A model generated the notes under the pieces. The model had not been told where the DNA came from, searched no databases, and saw only the letters and a list, made by a program, of their open reading frames with translations. The position numbers were made by a program, and so were the translations under genes. From Acidobacteriota bacterium (GTDB taxonomy: Bacteria; Acidobacteriota; Vicinamibacteria; Marinacidobacterales; Marinacidobacteraceae): DNA of 48,948 bases. Position 1 is the stretch's first letter. Each line of letters begins with the position of its first letter. The stretch covers positions 1 to 48,948 of the forward strand of contig JAJDUD010000053.1 of NCBI GenBank assembly GCA_022826825.1. Reading direction: 5' to 3'. Below are positions 1-8,243 of the stretch, piece after piece.

Positions 1-32
1 GTCGGCCGAGCGCCTTGATGGCGCCGCCGGCT

Positions 33-75
33 GGGAACGCCGACCTCCGGTCGGCACAGCGGGCCGAAGGCCCGC
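33..75 (+). repeat. REP-like two-hairpin element
   Basis: An imperfect palindromic unit starts GGAACGCCG, has a hairpin with CGACC/GGTCG arms, then CAC, then a second hairpin with GCGGGCC/GGCCCGC arms. The same layout with different but still paired stems recurs at 12131-12173, 36949-36989 and 37135-37179, and in tandem at 37961-38283. A partial copy (second hairpin only) lies near 166-192. No transposase is adjacent. Confidence 0.6.
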
Positions 76-210
76 GGGCGACGTGCCGCCAGTCGTCTCG
101 GGCGACCAGGTCCGGGAGCGTCCCCTCCGCCCGGTTGCACCGAGAGAGAGAACCATCCCGCCGGTCGGCACGGCCGCAGGCCGCGATGAGCGGAGCGGCC
201 GCTCCCGAAT

Positions 211-272
211 GGTCAGACCATTCCGGAACGTCCTCCCGAAAAGTCAGACTATCTCGGAACGTCCTCCGGAAT
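211..272. repeat. Two tandem 31-base repeats upstream of the methyltransferase
   Basis: Positions 211-241 and 242-272 share the pattern GTCAGAC, then CGGAACGTCCTCC. A third related copy is found in the duplicated upstream region near 7786-7817. They lie 300 bases before the methyltransferase start and could be operator or iteron-like sites. The rest of 76-578 holds no gene I can support. Confidence 0.5.
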
Positions 273-578
273 TGTCACGTGTTTCTCCAACGGGGCCTTG
301 AACACACCCCTTCGTTGGGCCGCCCACGCCAGCAAACCCGGCCTGCCCCTGTCCGCCCTGGGTCGCTCGCCGAAGCCCGATCCGACCGTATCGCGGGCCA
401 CTGAACCTTCCGCCGGGGAAGGGATACCATTCGACCACGGACGCTCGGTTCGGGCCATCCGGAAAACCCGTGAACCCCGGACACGTTTTGTCGTACTCCC
501 CGTTTATCTTGATCCTCTGGCGCGACCATGCGGCCACGCACCGTGGACGCGTGGCCAGAGCGCGCTGAGGAGGCCCGA

Positions 579-1724
579 ATGCGGCAGTTCTACGAGTTCT
601 TCGCGGGCGGCGGAATGGCGCGGCTGGGGCTGGGCAACGGTTGGTCTTGCCTGTTCGCGAACGATTTGGACGAGAAGAAGTGCGCGACCTACATTCGGAA
701 CTGGGGAAGCTCGGAGATGTGCCGCGGAGACGTGGCCGACCTGACAACTGACGATCTGCCGGGCCGCGCCGACTTGGCTTGGGCTTCTTTCCCCTGTCAG
801 GATCTCTCTCTGGCAGGTCCTGGGACGGGGCTCGACGGCGAGCACTCCGGAACCTTCTGGCCGTTCTGGCGACTGATCGAGGGGCTTCGAAGCGAGGGTC
901 GCGCTCCGCGAGTTGTTGTGTTGGAGAACGTCGCTGGTGCCCTCACTTCGCACCGGGGCCGTGATTTCGCGGCGATCGGCGCTGCTCTGGCAGGTGCCGC
1001 GTACCGCTTTGGCGCTCTGGTCGTGGACGCCGAGCGTTTCCTTCCTCAGTCGCGGCCGCGGCTCTTTGTAGTTGCTGCCGACCGGACACTTCCGCTGCCT
1101 GCTTCGGTGCGGCGATCTGATCCGGATCCCGCCTGGAGTCCGCGAAGTCTGCATCGGGCGACGACCCCACTCGATCGAGAGAGCCGGTCTGCCTGGATCT
1201 GGTGGCGGCTTCCTCCGCCATCGCCGCGGCGAACCGAACTTGCCGACCTGCTGGAGAGCGATCCGAAAGGCGTGCAATGGCATTCGTCGGCTCAAACCCA
1301 GCGGCTCCTCGAGCTGATGACGGAGGTGAATCGCACCAAGGTCGAGCGCGCGCAACAGTCGGGACAGCTCGCCGTGGGCACCATCTACAGACGGACTCGG
1401 CCGGACGAACTGGGGGTAGGCCGCCAGCGCGCCGAGATCCGATTCGACGGAATAGCTGGCTGTTTGCGAACGGGCAGCGGTGGCTCCAGTCGTCAGTTCA
1501 TCATGGTCGTGCACGGGAGGAGCATCCGGTCGCGGCTTCTTTCCACTCGCGAAGCCGCTCGCCTCATGGGCCTACCGGACGATTATCACCTTCCGCAGAA
1601 CTACCGGGAGGGGTACCACTTGGCGGGGGACGGAGTCGTCGTGCCGGTCGTTCGGCACCTCGCCCAGCACATCCTAGAACCTGTAGTGACCTCTTCGGGT
1701 CGGGCGGCTCTCGAAGCGGCTTAG
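579..1724 (+). CDS. DNA (cytosine-5) methyltransferase of a type II R-M system
   Basis: The product transfers a methyl group from S-adenosylmethionine to C5 of cytosine in its recognition site. The 381 residues carry the C5-MTase motifs in order: FAGGG (8-12, motif I), FPCQ with catalytic Cys73 (motif IV), ENV (116-118, motif VI), QSRPR (157-161, motif VIII), a target-recognition region after about residue 200, then the REAARLMGLPDDY block (motif IX) and motif X. ATG 579 was chosen over the upstream in-frame ATG 528 because GAGGAGG lies 5 bases before it. A diverged duplicate of this start survives at 8116. The DUF4928 gene begins 10 bases after the stop, so the two are probably one operon. 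Confidence 0.93.
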   Translation: MRQFYEFFAGGGMARLGLGNGWSCLFANDLDEKKCATYIRNWGSSEMCRGDVADLTTDDLPGRADLAWASFPCQDLSLAGPGTGLDGEHSGTFWPFWRLIEGLRSEGRAPRVVVLENVAGALTSHRGRDFAAIGAALAGAAYRFGALVVDAERFLPQSRPRLFVVAADRTLPLPASVRRSDPDPAWSPRSLHRATTPLDRESRSAWIWWRLPPPSPRRTELADLLESDPKGVQWHSSAQTQRLLELMTEVNRTKVERAQQSGQLAVGTIYRRTRPDELGVGRQRAEIRFDGIAGCLRTGSGGSSRQFIMVVHGRSIRSRLLSTREAARLMGLPDDYHLPQNYREGYHLAGDGVVVPVVRHLAQHILEPVVTSSGRAALEAA

Positions 1725-1734
1725 AGCCCGGCAA

Positions 1735-2664
1735 ATGAACTCGCTACTGGCGGCGCGGCTTGAGGACTTCGCCGGGGATTTGCGCCCTGGCAAGGGGGCT
1801 CTTTGCGTTGTGCTGGTCGTGACGGATCACGCGCGAACCGTGGGGTTACCGCTTGACCCCTCCAGCCTTCTCGCCGATAGCGAGGGCCAGGTGAAGGGCC
1901 TCGGAAAGGCGGCGGTGCAGAAGATCCTCGCTCGTCACGGAATTCACAAGATCCTCGCCAAAGAGGGCGGCCGAACAAGCCGGAAGAGTGTTGGCAACAT
2001 GCGCCGGTATGTCATGTTTCTCAACGAGCTGCACGGTGAGGGAGTGGCCGGCCTAGACGCCATCGAGCGCTTTTGGATCGAGAGAGTCAAGCAGTTCCTC
2101 GCCAAGAAGCCGTTCCGCCTGAAGCTGGACGCCAACGCAAGCCTGCGCAGTGTCGTCCACGATCTCCTCCAGCAGGCGTTCGATCGGCAGGCGGATTCGG
2201 GTGGCCAGACCGACGCCGGCGCTCTGCTACAGCATTTGGTCGGAGCGAAACTGGACTGCGCCATACAGCCCGAATCGATCGAACACAATAGCTATTCGAC
2301 GGCTGACGCCCCGAAAGCACGGCGGGGCGACTTCGAATTGGGAGATACGGTCGTCCACGTGACGACGACCCCAACTGAGGCTGTGATCGGGCAATGTCGG
2401 CGCAACCTCGACGACGGTTTGCAACCGATCCTGATTACCCAACCCGCCAAGATAGCTGTGGCAGTGGGCTTGGCGGAGCAAGCGGCTATCGCGCACCGAC
2501 TCGACATCCTCGACATTGAGCAGTTTCTCGCGCTCAACCTCCATGAGTGGGGCCGATTTCGAACGTCAAACCGCCGCGCCACGATCGGCAAGCTCGTTTC
2601 ACGCTACAACGAGATCGTTGAAACACACGAGACCGATCCGGGCCTCAAGATCGCCTTCCGCTAG
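1735..2664 (+). CDS. DUF4928-family protein, probable type II restriction endonuclease
   Basis: This 309-residue cytoplasmic protein is recognised by the segment RTSRKSVGNMRRYVMFLNEL (about 81-100), typical of DUF4928 proteins that accompany C5 methyltransferases. By position it is probably the endonuclease partner of the upstream enzyme; no nuclease motif is certain by eye. The C-terminal half includes DTVVHVTTTPTEAVIGQC and an ILDIEQFLALN helix, which could belong to a restriction-type fold. The gene starts 10 bases after the methyltransferase stop. Its last 25 codons have a diverged duplicate just before the intact vsr gene at 8244. The call is firm as a family and moderate for function. 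Confidence 0.75.
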   Translation: MNSLLAARLEDFAGDLRPGKGALCVVLVVTDHARTVGLPLDPSSLLADSEGQVKGLGKAAVQKILARHGIHKILAKEGGRTSRKSVGNMRRYVMFLNELHGEGVAGLDAIERFWIERVKQFLAKKPFRLKLDANASLRSVVHDLLQQAFDRQADSGGQTDAGALLQHLVGAKLDCAIQPESIEHNSYSTADAPKARRGDFELGDTVVHVTTTPTEAVIGQCRRNLDDGLQPILITQPAKIAVAVGLAEQAAIAHRLDILDIEQFLALNLHEWGRFRTSNRRATIGKLVSRYNEIVETHETDPGLKIAFR

Positions 2665-2668
2665 GCGA

Positions 2669-3012
2669 CGAACCTGCATGAGGTCCGCGGCCGGACGGAT
2701 GCGGGCTGTGTAGAGCAAGGACACTGGTGTCGAAGTGATCGCGTGCCGGTTTGTCCACCCGCTCGGCCCAACGGGCCGCTTCCATCGGCGAGACTTCCCC
2801 GGCGTTCAAGACCTCGTGTTCCCGTCCGGACGTACGGTCATGGTTGTCCACGGGTGTTGCCGCCAGCAGTATGAACGCCCACGCGCTGTACGGATCCCAA
2901 AGCACGCCGCGATCACTGTAAGCCGAAGCTTCGGAGGATCAGGCGGTAGACTAGGTCTACCGGCAACTTCTCCGAAACGATGGATGGCGAGTCCTCAACG
3001 TCCGAGAACGCC
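2669..3012 (+). pseudogene. Degenerate very-short-patch-repair endonuclease (vsr) remnant
   Basis: The DNA aligns along its length with the intact vsr gene at 8244-8663. The N-terminal MRAV segment is followed by TAG at 2711-2713 where the intact copy has a Lys codon. The block FHRRDFPGVQDLVF matches LHRRDLPGVPDLVF. The catalytic CFWH is replaced by CCRQ. The 3' part, LLRNDGWRVLNVRER, matches TLRQQGWRVMVVWEC in a different frame, so at least one frameshift lies in between. It sits directly after the DUF4928 stop, exactly where vsr sits in the second cassette. It cannot give an active enzyme. Confidence 0.85.
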
Positions 3013-3167
3013 AACCCACGATCAATCACAATCAGCACGGAGTAGCCGCCACTTCTCGGAACGCGGCGGGATCCGACGCTCACTCCGACAATGTTATGTA
3101 GTCCCGTACCGACCACGGCAGCACTGCACACGGCACCAACGAAGCCCGCCGTGGTTACTGTATGCAC
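2913..3167 (-). pseudogene. Possible trypsin-like protein N-terminal fragment
   Basis: This 84-codon frame starts 9 bases downstream of the KTSC gene on the same strand. It contains HNIVGVSVGS, then GGYSVLIVIDRGL, then a KLPVDLVYR-type segment. This resembles the start of bacterial trypsin-like proteins (NVVGVGIG ... VYV.KKLP). It has no catalytic region, and its 3' half lies over the decayed vsr gene on the other strand, so it is at best a truncated relic of a fourth operon gene. It may be a chance frame. Confidence 0.25.
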
Positions 3168-3176
3168 TGTTGTTCC

Positions 3177-3389
3177 TTAGCGCCTTTCGTACGGGTAGCA
3201 TTCCTTAATATTCTCGTTGAGGTAACGGCCCTTCGATTCAGCTTCCATGAACTCAACATAGACCCACTCCGGAACTCCAGCGTACACATAGAGTCCCGAT
3301 TTAAGGAACTGCACATGTAACTCCTCCGTCTCTGGACAATACCCTATCGCTTCGACATTGCTCGAATCAACGTAGTGCATGTCAGGCAT
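3177..3389 (-). CDS. KTSC-domain small protein
   Basis: The 70-residue protein is almost entirely one KTSC domain: VDSSNVEAIGYCPETEELHV, FLKSGLYVYAGVPEWVYVEF, then SKGRYLNENIKECYPYERR. KTSC domains are small and poorly characterised, also known from the C terminus of some lysyl-tRNA synthetases. ATG 3389 was chosen because the domain starts there and the codon overlaps the HerA stop (the shared bases read ATGCCTGA), which implies translational coupling. As third gene of the SIR2-HerA operon it is an unexplained accessory. Any role in defence is inference. Confidence 0.8.
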   Translation of the reverse strand: MPDMHYVDSSNVEAIGYCPETEELHVQFLKSGLYVYAGVPEWVYVEFMEAESKGRYLNENIKECYPYERR

Positions 3390-5250
3390 TTCCGATCTTC
3401 CTTTCCATAGCGCTCGGTATGTTGTTCGTACGTGTCGACTGCGTTCGCCAATTAGCAAGCGCATCAGCGTAGAGAGTATCACTTGGTCGTACGCTAGTCT
3501 GCCACACGTCCGGCAATTTGGGATCATCACCAACGGCCTTATGCCGCGCCCGACGCACACGGACGCGCGTGGGAATCGGCATTACTTCCCCCAGAAAAAT
3601 ACCCTCTCCGGTTCTTAGCGATGGCAAAGAGTCCATAAGACCGCCAAGATCATCAGGCACAGCGGATGCGACCGTCGCACGATCCGTCGGGTTTGTAAGC
3701 CGCAGCGCGATTAGTGAACCGCATTGGCTAAGCACTGTACTGTCAAGCTCGGACGGCCGCTGTGATACCAACATTAGTCCGACACCATACTTTCGTCCCT
3801 CTTTGGCGATCCTTCCGAGCGTACGATGAGCAGCCGACGCTCCTCCGGCTGGCAGGAAAGTGTGTGCTTCATCAATGATCACAAGTAGCGGCTGCTGTCG
3901 TCCACCAACTGCCAGCTCTTGCGCCCAGAAGAGCGTGTCATAGATGACGCGTAGCATCGTCCCAACGACGCTTGTCGACATCTCGGGCGGTATTCCAGAC
4001 ACGTCGAACACGGATACCATCCTGTCGTGCCCGATCCAGCTCCCAACGAGTTCATCGAGATCAGCACCAACCCTGCCGTCGATACGCGGTCCAAACCCAC
4101 CCCCTGGATCTAATAGGGACGAATAGCGCGCGTCGCGTAGGCGACTCACCATCAATTCAAGGTGTTTCTCAATATTTCGCTTGCGCTGATTCTTGTAAGG
4201 AGCCTGGTTGTACGAGCTTGCTGTAGGGTACCGATCCGATTTCAGTTGCTCCGGATCCCCACGTTCCTCGACGTCGTAGCGCTCACTATGGCTTTGTTGG
4301 TTTCCTGTCTTCTTGAAGGTAAGTCTTTCGAAGCTATCGAGCGTATACCATAGTTTCTTAATGCTGAACGGAACGGGCGAGTCGGCATTCAGTGCCTCTA
4401 AAGGAGGAGCAGTCGCCAAGTGCTTAGCGGCGGCTACTTTCAGAGAAAGAACCTCATCACGCACGATTGCCTGGGTACCGGGTTGAAGATCGCCGAGGAC
4501 GATCTTCTGGAGCTCGTCAAAGGGTAGTGCCCAATACGGTACCCAAAGCGGTTCGCAATCGACACTTCCATTCGCTCTGGCACGAAACACACGCGCCTTA
4601 CCGCGAAGTGCCGCACTGTACTCGCCGTGTGGGTCAATAATGACCGCTCGCGCGTTCGGAAAGAGCCCGTCCGACAGGGCTTCCAACATTACGGTAACGA
4701 AGTTTGACTTGCCAGACCCCGTGGATCCCACTACTACGCAGTGCCGGCTTACGAGGCGAGCAACATTGAGTTCCGCGGGGATTCCGCTAGCGGAGGCGAT
4801 TTGCCCGACCGGAAGTGTCTCTGTATTCCTCCGAACAGACTGATATAGAGTTGCGAGGTTACGGTTCGTAACAATGTGAACTTCGTCCCCGACGGTCGGG
4901 TATTGACCGACCCCTCGCTCGAAGTCGCTGCCGACCCCCTCGCCGAACAGAACGAGGGTCATCCAGCCATAACCATATAGTTGATCAACAGGATCATCGC
5001 TCTTGGTGGCCGTGCCGTCGGCACGAGCATCCGCGACAGGAACAGCATCCGCCCCTACCTGCGTGCAAACGGCATACAGATTCGCGTATCCGAGAGGGAT
5101 GCGAAAAAAGCCTCCGATCTGGCCGATACGATATGACTCGCCGTCAATCATGACCAGTGTGGATGGCGTGTCAACGCGAAGCCGAACGCGCACGATGCCT
5201 CCAGCAACGGAGGCGACTTGCCCCACGAGTGTCGGCTGCCTGGACCACAT
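3382..5250 (-). CDS. HerA-family ATPase of a SIR2-HerA defence pair
   Basis: The 622-residue HerA/DUF87-type ATPase is expected to form hexameric rings that assemble with the SIR2 effector. An N-terminal HAS-barrel-like region (about 1-60) is followed by Walker A GSTGSGKS (175-182), IIDPHGEY (about 204-211), Walker B LLVIIDEAHTF (455-465), and late motifs RKYGVGLMLVSQRPSELD and IALRLTNPTD, which are typical of the family. It starts 7 bases after the SIR2 stop and ends inside the KTSC start. SIR2-HerA pairs are known anti-phage systems that deplete NAD and cleave DNA. GC content is visibly lower here than in the metabolic genes, which fits transfer. Confidence 0.93.
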   Translation of the reverse strand: MWSRQPTLVGQVASVAGGIVRVRLRVDTPSTLVMIDGESYRIGQIGGFFRIPLGYANLYAVCTQVGADAVPVADARADGTATKSDDPVDQLYGYGWMTLVLFGEGVGSDFERGVGQYPTVGDEVHIVTNRNLATLYQSVRRNTETLPVGQIASASGIPAELNVARLVSRHCVVVGSTGSGKSNFVTVMLEALSDGLFPNARAVIIDPHGEYSAALRGKARVFRARANGSVDCEPLWVPYWALPFDELQKIVLGDLQPGTQAIVRDEVLSLKVAAAKHLATAPPLEALNADSPVPFSIKKLWYTLDSFERLTFKKTGNQQSHSERYDVEERGDPEQLKSDRYPTASSYNQAPYKNQRKRNIEKHLELMVSRLRDARYSSLLDPGGGFGPRIDGRVGADLDELVGSWIGHDRMVSVFDVSGIPPEMSTSVVGTMLRVIYDTLFWAQELAVGGRQQPLLVIIDEAHTFLPAGGASAAHRTLGRIAKEGRKYGVGLMLVSQRPSELDSTVLSQCGSLIALRLTNPTDRATVASAVPDDLGGLMDSLPSLRTGEGIFLGEVMPIPTRVRVRRARHKAVGDDPKLPDVWQTSVRPSDTLYADALANWRTQSTRTNNIPSAMERKIGNA

Positions 5251-5257
5251 GGTGAGC

Positions 5258-6505
5258 TTAGCCAGAGGTCATCTTGGCCAAGAACCTGCAAAACACGGCG
5301 AAATCACCAATCCGGACCGTGCACGTACACCGCTCGGACGGTACGTCAGGGGCCTTCAGAGCGGAATCTGCGCGATCGGCGTTCTCGGTCTGTAGTGATG
5401 TGACTTCATCAGAGAAAGTGGGAGAGTGCGTGGACAAGTACCAAGGGGAGCGCACTCCGCCGACAATTCCCTCCCGAGGTCCGACAACAACGATGTTGTG
5501 TTGTCGATAGCTGCGTTGAACTAGGTCGGTATTGTCGTCTGGGTCGTCATATTGCAGGGCGTACAGATGAGTTTTTGGACGATTGGCTAGTGCGCCGAAT
5601 ATGGCGCTATTGATATGCGCATCGGAGAAGCTAAATCCGCAGGTAATCAGGAGCGCACGTTCTAGTTCGAGGAAGCGAATCAGCTGGTCCATGAAGGACA
5701 CATAGGGTTGTTGGCGTGCTTCGTCGTACTTCTCGTCTGAAGGTAGGATCATTTCGCCCGAAGGATCCGGCAATCCGCGCGAGATTCGAACGTGCCCGTT
5801 GTGAGTCACTCGACGCCACGTTACGGAGCCGTGCATCTTCCAGAGTCGGGTCCAGTTCTTACCCGGACCGGCATCAATGTGACGGAGACTGTCGGCGTAG
5901 AAGAAAGGCGTGTACGCGCCGGCGAAGCCGTCAAATATCGGCACGAATTCCGCTTCGAGAGCGCGTTCGATTAGGATGTCGTAATTCACCGTGAAAATCT
6001 GAATCGGTATGTGGCGCTGGCCTTTGACGACCCACAGAGCAAAGTCACGGTGAGGATGTGTGTCTGGAATCGAGTCTTCATCAACGATCACTTGACGTGC
6101 AATTTCTTGGCGGATGATGCTTGTCAGGCGGGAGATTTGTGAACGCCTTAATCCCACAAGACTGTCGCGTGTTCCGACTGCACGCGACATCACGTTCAAG
6201 TGAGAGAGAATGTCCTCAACGTTTGCTGACCGGACGCTCGTACTGCAGTGAGAGACAATCTTCGCCCAAGCTCGGGCGTATACTCGACCAAGCGTTGTGG
6301 CTGCAGCTTCACAGGATGCTGTGAGGCCCGCAACGCTAGGAATGAGAGGTCGAGTCCTTGTGCTGTCCGCCGGATCAGGAACCTGTATCGCGCAGGACGT
6401 TCCTGCACCGAAGAGGAAAGCGATGGGAGTGTCGTGTCGTGCAAGGTGATCACGGAGGCTCGCGAGGAGTCTGTGGGCGTCGTGCTGCGGCTGAGACTCG
6501 GACAT
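5258..6505 (-). CDS. SIR2-family NADase effector of a SIR2-HerA defence pair
   Basis: The 415-residue SIR2-like protein shows the NAD-binding GAGTS (33-37), the TVNYD motif with Asn174 and Asp176, KMHGS with His225, and GFSFSDAHI (290-298). In the defence-type SIR2 family the Asn and His residues support NAD+ hydrolysis rather than protein deacylation. It is the first gene of the minus-strand operon SIR2-HerA-KTSC. I saw no clear ribosome-binding site before ATG 6505. Its composition is less GC-rich than the middle of the window. The family is certain; the defensive role follows from the HerA partner. Confidence 0.92.
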   Translation of the reverse strand: MSESQPQHDAHRLLASLRDHLARHDTPIAFLFGAGTSCAIQVPDPADSTRTRPLIPSVAGLTASCEAAATTLGRVYARAWAKIVSHCSTSVRSANVEDILSHLNVMSRAVGTRDSLVGLRRSQISRLTSIIRQEIARQVIVDEDSIPDTHPHRDFALWVVKGQRHIPIQIFTVNYDILIERALEAEFVPIFDGFAGAYTPFFYADSLRHIDAGPGKNWTRLWKMHGSVTWRRVTHNGHVRISRGLPDPSGEMILPSDEKYDEARQQPYVSFMDQLIRFLELERALLITCGFSFSDAHINSAIFGALANRPKTHLYALQYDDPDDNTDLVQRSYRQHNIVVVGPREGIVGGVRSPWYLSTHSPTFSDEVTSLQTENADRADSALKAPDVPSERCTCTVRIGDFAVFCRFLAKMTSG

Positions 6506-6874
6506 AGAGATGAGCGTTACGCGAGTGTAGTTCAGAAACCTTCGGTGGATTCACCTGCCCTGAGAGGTCGGGACCGATATCGCACCGAACTAGGTTGGAA
6601 CAACAGGACGGGGACGAGGAGGGTGGAGCTACCTAGGAAGTCGTACTTGTGCTGGAGTGCCGAGGGACTGTCCGGCAGGCGTACCGGGAGAAGCACAAGC
6701 CGCGTGATGCCGTCCTAGTCGCCAACGAAACGGCTCCTAGGCCGACGAGCGACGGGCTTTGGATCGTGCCGGGGCAGAGCTTCTGGCGCGGCTGTGGTCG
6801 AGCGAGGTCGTGTAGCTGGCCATCCTCCCGCCCCTGTCAGAGTTGCCAATCCCCCATGGTGGAACGGCCGGAGT
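6506..6874. other. Intergenic region without a supported gene
   Basis: These 369 bases separate the SIR2 start from the VapC stop. Short open frames exist on both strands but none has recognisable motifs or a ribosome-binding site. The promoter for the SIR2-HerA-KTSC operon should lie in its left part. Confidence 0.5.
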
Positions 6875-7288
6875 TCAGAGTCCCGCGGGCAACGGGCCGG
6901 ACCAGTCTTCGCATGCCAGCCCGTTCACTCGCGCGAGCCCCCGCATATTGGGCGTCACGAGCACCAGGCCACGGGCGCGGGCCTGAGCGGCAATCAGCAC
7001 GTCGTATGGACTGATTGCGTGCCCCGAGCGCTCCAGGCCTGCCCGGACGGCTCCCGCCGCGCGGGCGTCGGACGCATCGAACGGGACGATCTCGAACGCC
7101 ATGCCGTCGAGTTTTGCCAGATTCTCGTCGGAGTGCCGACCCTTGAACGCGCCGTAGTACAGCTCGTGGAACACGACCGCGGAAAGGCCGATGTCCGCGA
7201 CCCGCTGCCGGCGGACGCGGGCATCCAGCCCCGGGTCGCTCCGGTTGAGTAGTGCGATACAGGCGTCGGTGTCCAGCAAATAGCGCAT
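6875..7288 (-). CDS. vapC: PIN-domain toxin, VapC family
   Basis: This 137-residue PIN ribonuclease has the expected acidic residues Asp6 (LLDTD), Glu42 (FHELYYG) and Asp96 (SPYDVLIAAQA), plus a C-terminal VTPNMRGL where the last polar residue of the site lies. VapC toxins cleave tRNA or rRNA when freed from VapB. ATG 7288 overlaps the vapB stop by one base (TGATG), so the pair is translationally coupled. A longer frame upstream in vapB is not used. RNA target unknown. Confidence 0.9.
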   Translation of the reverse strand: MRYLLDTDACIALLNRSDPGLDARVRRQRVADIGLSAVVFHELYYGAFKGRHSDENLAKLDGMAFEIVPFDASDARAAGAVRAGLERSGHAISPYDVLIAAQARARGLVLVTPNMRGLARVNGLACEDWSGPLPAGL

Positions 7289-7536
7289 CAATCGAACAAG
7301 CTGTCCAGTGCCGGCCGTTCCTGTTCGTCGGGTTGTTGTCGCCCCTCCGCGAAGAAGTCGTGGGAGAAGGTGCCGGCGATGGCATCGAGCCACGCCCAGT
7401 CCTCCGCAAGGGGTTCTAGGATGACCTTCCGGCCCTGGTGCCGGATGCGTACTTCGCTTCCCTCCATCCGGAACGACTTCGGCAGCCGTACCGCCTGCGA
7501 GCGGCCGGACCAGAAGAGTTTGGCGGTCTGCGCCAT
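7288..7536 (-). CDS. vapB: AbrB-type antitoxin, VapB family
   Basis: The 82-residue protein has an N-terminal SpoVT/AbrB swapped-hairpin DNA-binding domain (AKLFWSGRSQAVRLPKSFR, EVRIRHQGRKVILEPL) and a C-terminal tail (GRQQPDEQERPALDSLFD) suited to wrap the VapC active site. ATG 7536 was chosen because GAGGAGG lies 5 bases before it. The alternative ATG at 7566 falls inside the operator palindrome. It should neutralise VapC and repress its own promoter. Confidence 0.88.
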   Translation of the reverse strand: MAQTAKLFWSGRSQAVRLPKSFRMEGSEVRIRHQGRKVILEPLAEDWAWLDAIAGTFSHDFFAEGRQQPDEQERPALDSLFD

Positions 7537-7555
7537 GATGGCCTCCTCACGGCGA

Positions 7556-7576
7556 ATATATCTCATTGAGATATAT
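7556..7576 (-). promoter_or_regulatory. VapB operator: perfect AT-rich inverted repeat
   Basis: Arms ATATATCTCA and TGAGATATAT are perfect 10-base complements around one base, 19 bases upstream of vapB. Its strong AT content stands out and overlaps a likely -10 box (TATATT on the minus strand). This is the usual position for autoregulation by an AbrB-type antitoxin. Confidence 0.8.
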
Positions 7577-7688
7577 CATCGGTGTTGGCTTGCCGTGACT
7601 TCGTGGGTCCGATGCGCTTCGTCCCGTCCGGGTCCCCGCTGGCGGGCGCGCGGCTCGCCGACCGCCCAAGTCGGTGCCGGTGCCGGCG

Positions 7689-7724
7689 TCATCTCGACCT
7701 GAATCTCGTCCGCGGCCACTTTGC
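7689..7724 (-). pseudogene. Possible 3' scrap of an amidohydrolase gene
   Basis: On the minus strand these bases encode KVAADEIQVEM, matching EVPADEIQVEM near the C terminus of the amidohydrolase at 9736-11397, with clear DNA similarity over about 36 bases. Nothing else of that gene is present. It may mark an old insertion or deletion junction next to the second R-M cassette, or be chance. Confidence 0.25.
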
Positions 7725-7784
7725 GGCCGGCGGAAGGCGGTGCCGAACGAGGGGGATAACGGACCAACTCGGAAGGTTCTCCGA

Positions 7785-8115
7785 GACAGTCAGATCGTCT
7801 CGGAACATACTCCCAAAGAGTTCGGTGTCTCTCCGCCGGAGCCCTGAACACACCCTTTCGTTTGGCCACTGGGGCCAGCCCAGCCCCGCCTGGATCCTTC
7901 CACGCTGTTCTCTTCCGGGAGGCCCGATCCGGAGGTATCACGAACCGCTGAGCCGCCTCGGGAAATGGATACCATTCGACTATCGGAGGCTCGGTTCGGG
8001 TCCTCCAGGAATCCCGGACAGGTCTTGTGGTACTCACCGTTTACCTTGACTCCCTGGCACTGCTACGCCGCCCCGCACCCTGGGCGAGTGGCCGGATCGC
8101 GCTAACGGGGTTCGT
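7785..8115 (+). repeat. Duplicate of the methyltransferase upstream region
   Basis: This stretch aligns with 242-578. Shared stretches include CCTGAACACACCC/CTTGAACACACCC, GGATACCATTCGAC, GCTCGGTTCGGG and CCGTTTA.CTTGA, ending at the methyltransferase start. Together with the downstream remnant it shows that the whole R-M-V cassette was once present twice. Confidence 0.8.
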
Positions 8116-8243
8116 ATGCGGCGGTCCTACGAGTTCTCCACAGGCGGTCGGATGGCGCGGCTCTGGAGGACATCATTAGCCGATGTAACCAAATCGTGGA
8201 CGAAGTAGAAAGCGATCCCGGCCTAGCAATCGACTTTCGTCGG
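8116..8243 (+). pseudogene. Fused remnant: methyltransferase start joined to DUF4928 end
   Basis: From ATG 8116 the frame reads MRRSYEFSTGGRMARLW, matching MRQFYEFFAGGGMARLG of the methyltransferase. It then switches near 8165 to EDIISRCNQIVDEVESDPG, matching GKLVSRYNEIVETHETDPG at the end of the DUF4928 protein. A deletion of about 2 kb between the two points explains it. The C-terminal DFR residues run straight into the vsr start. Confidence 0.82.

Noticed and set aside
504..1514. A 336-codon minus-strand frame opposite the methyltransferase.
   Set aside because: The plus strand carries all C5-MTase motifs; the minus translation has none.
2735..3208. A 157-codon plus-strand frame that could be called a hypothetical protein.
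   Set aside because: Its first part is the dead vsr gene and the rest has no coding character; it has no start signal.
7582..8049. Two frames of about 150 codons on opposite strands between vapB and vsr.
   Set aside because: This is the duplicated upstream region of the R-M cassette; neither frame is conserved in the other copy.
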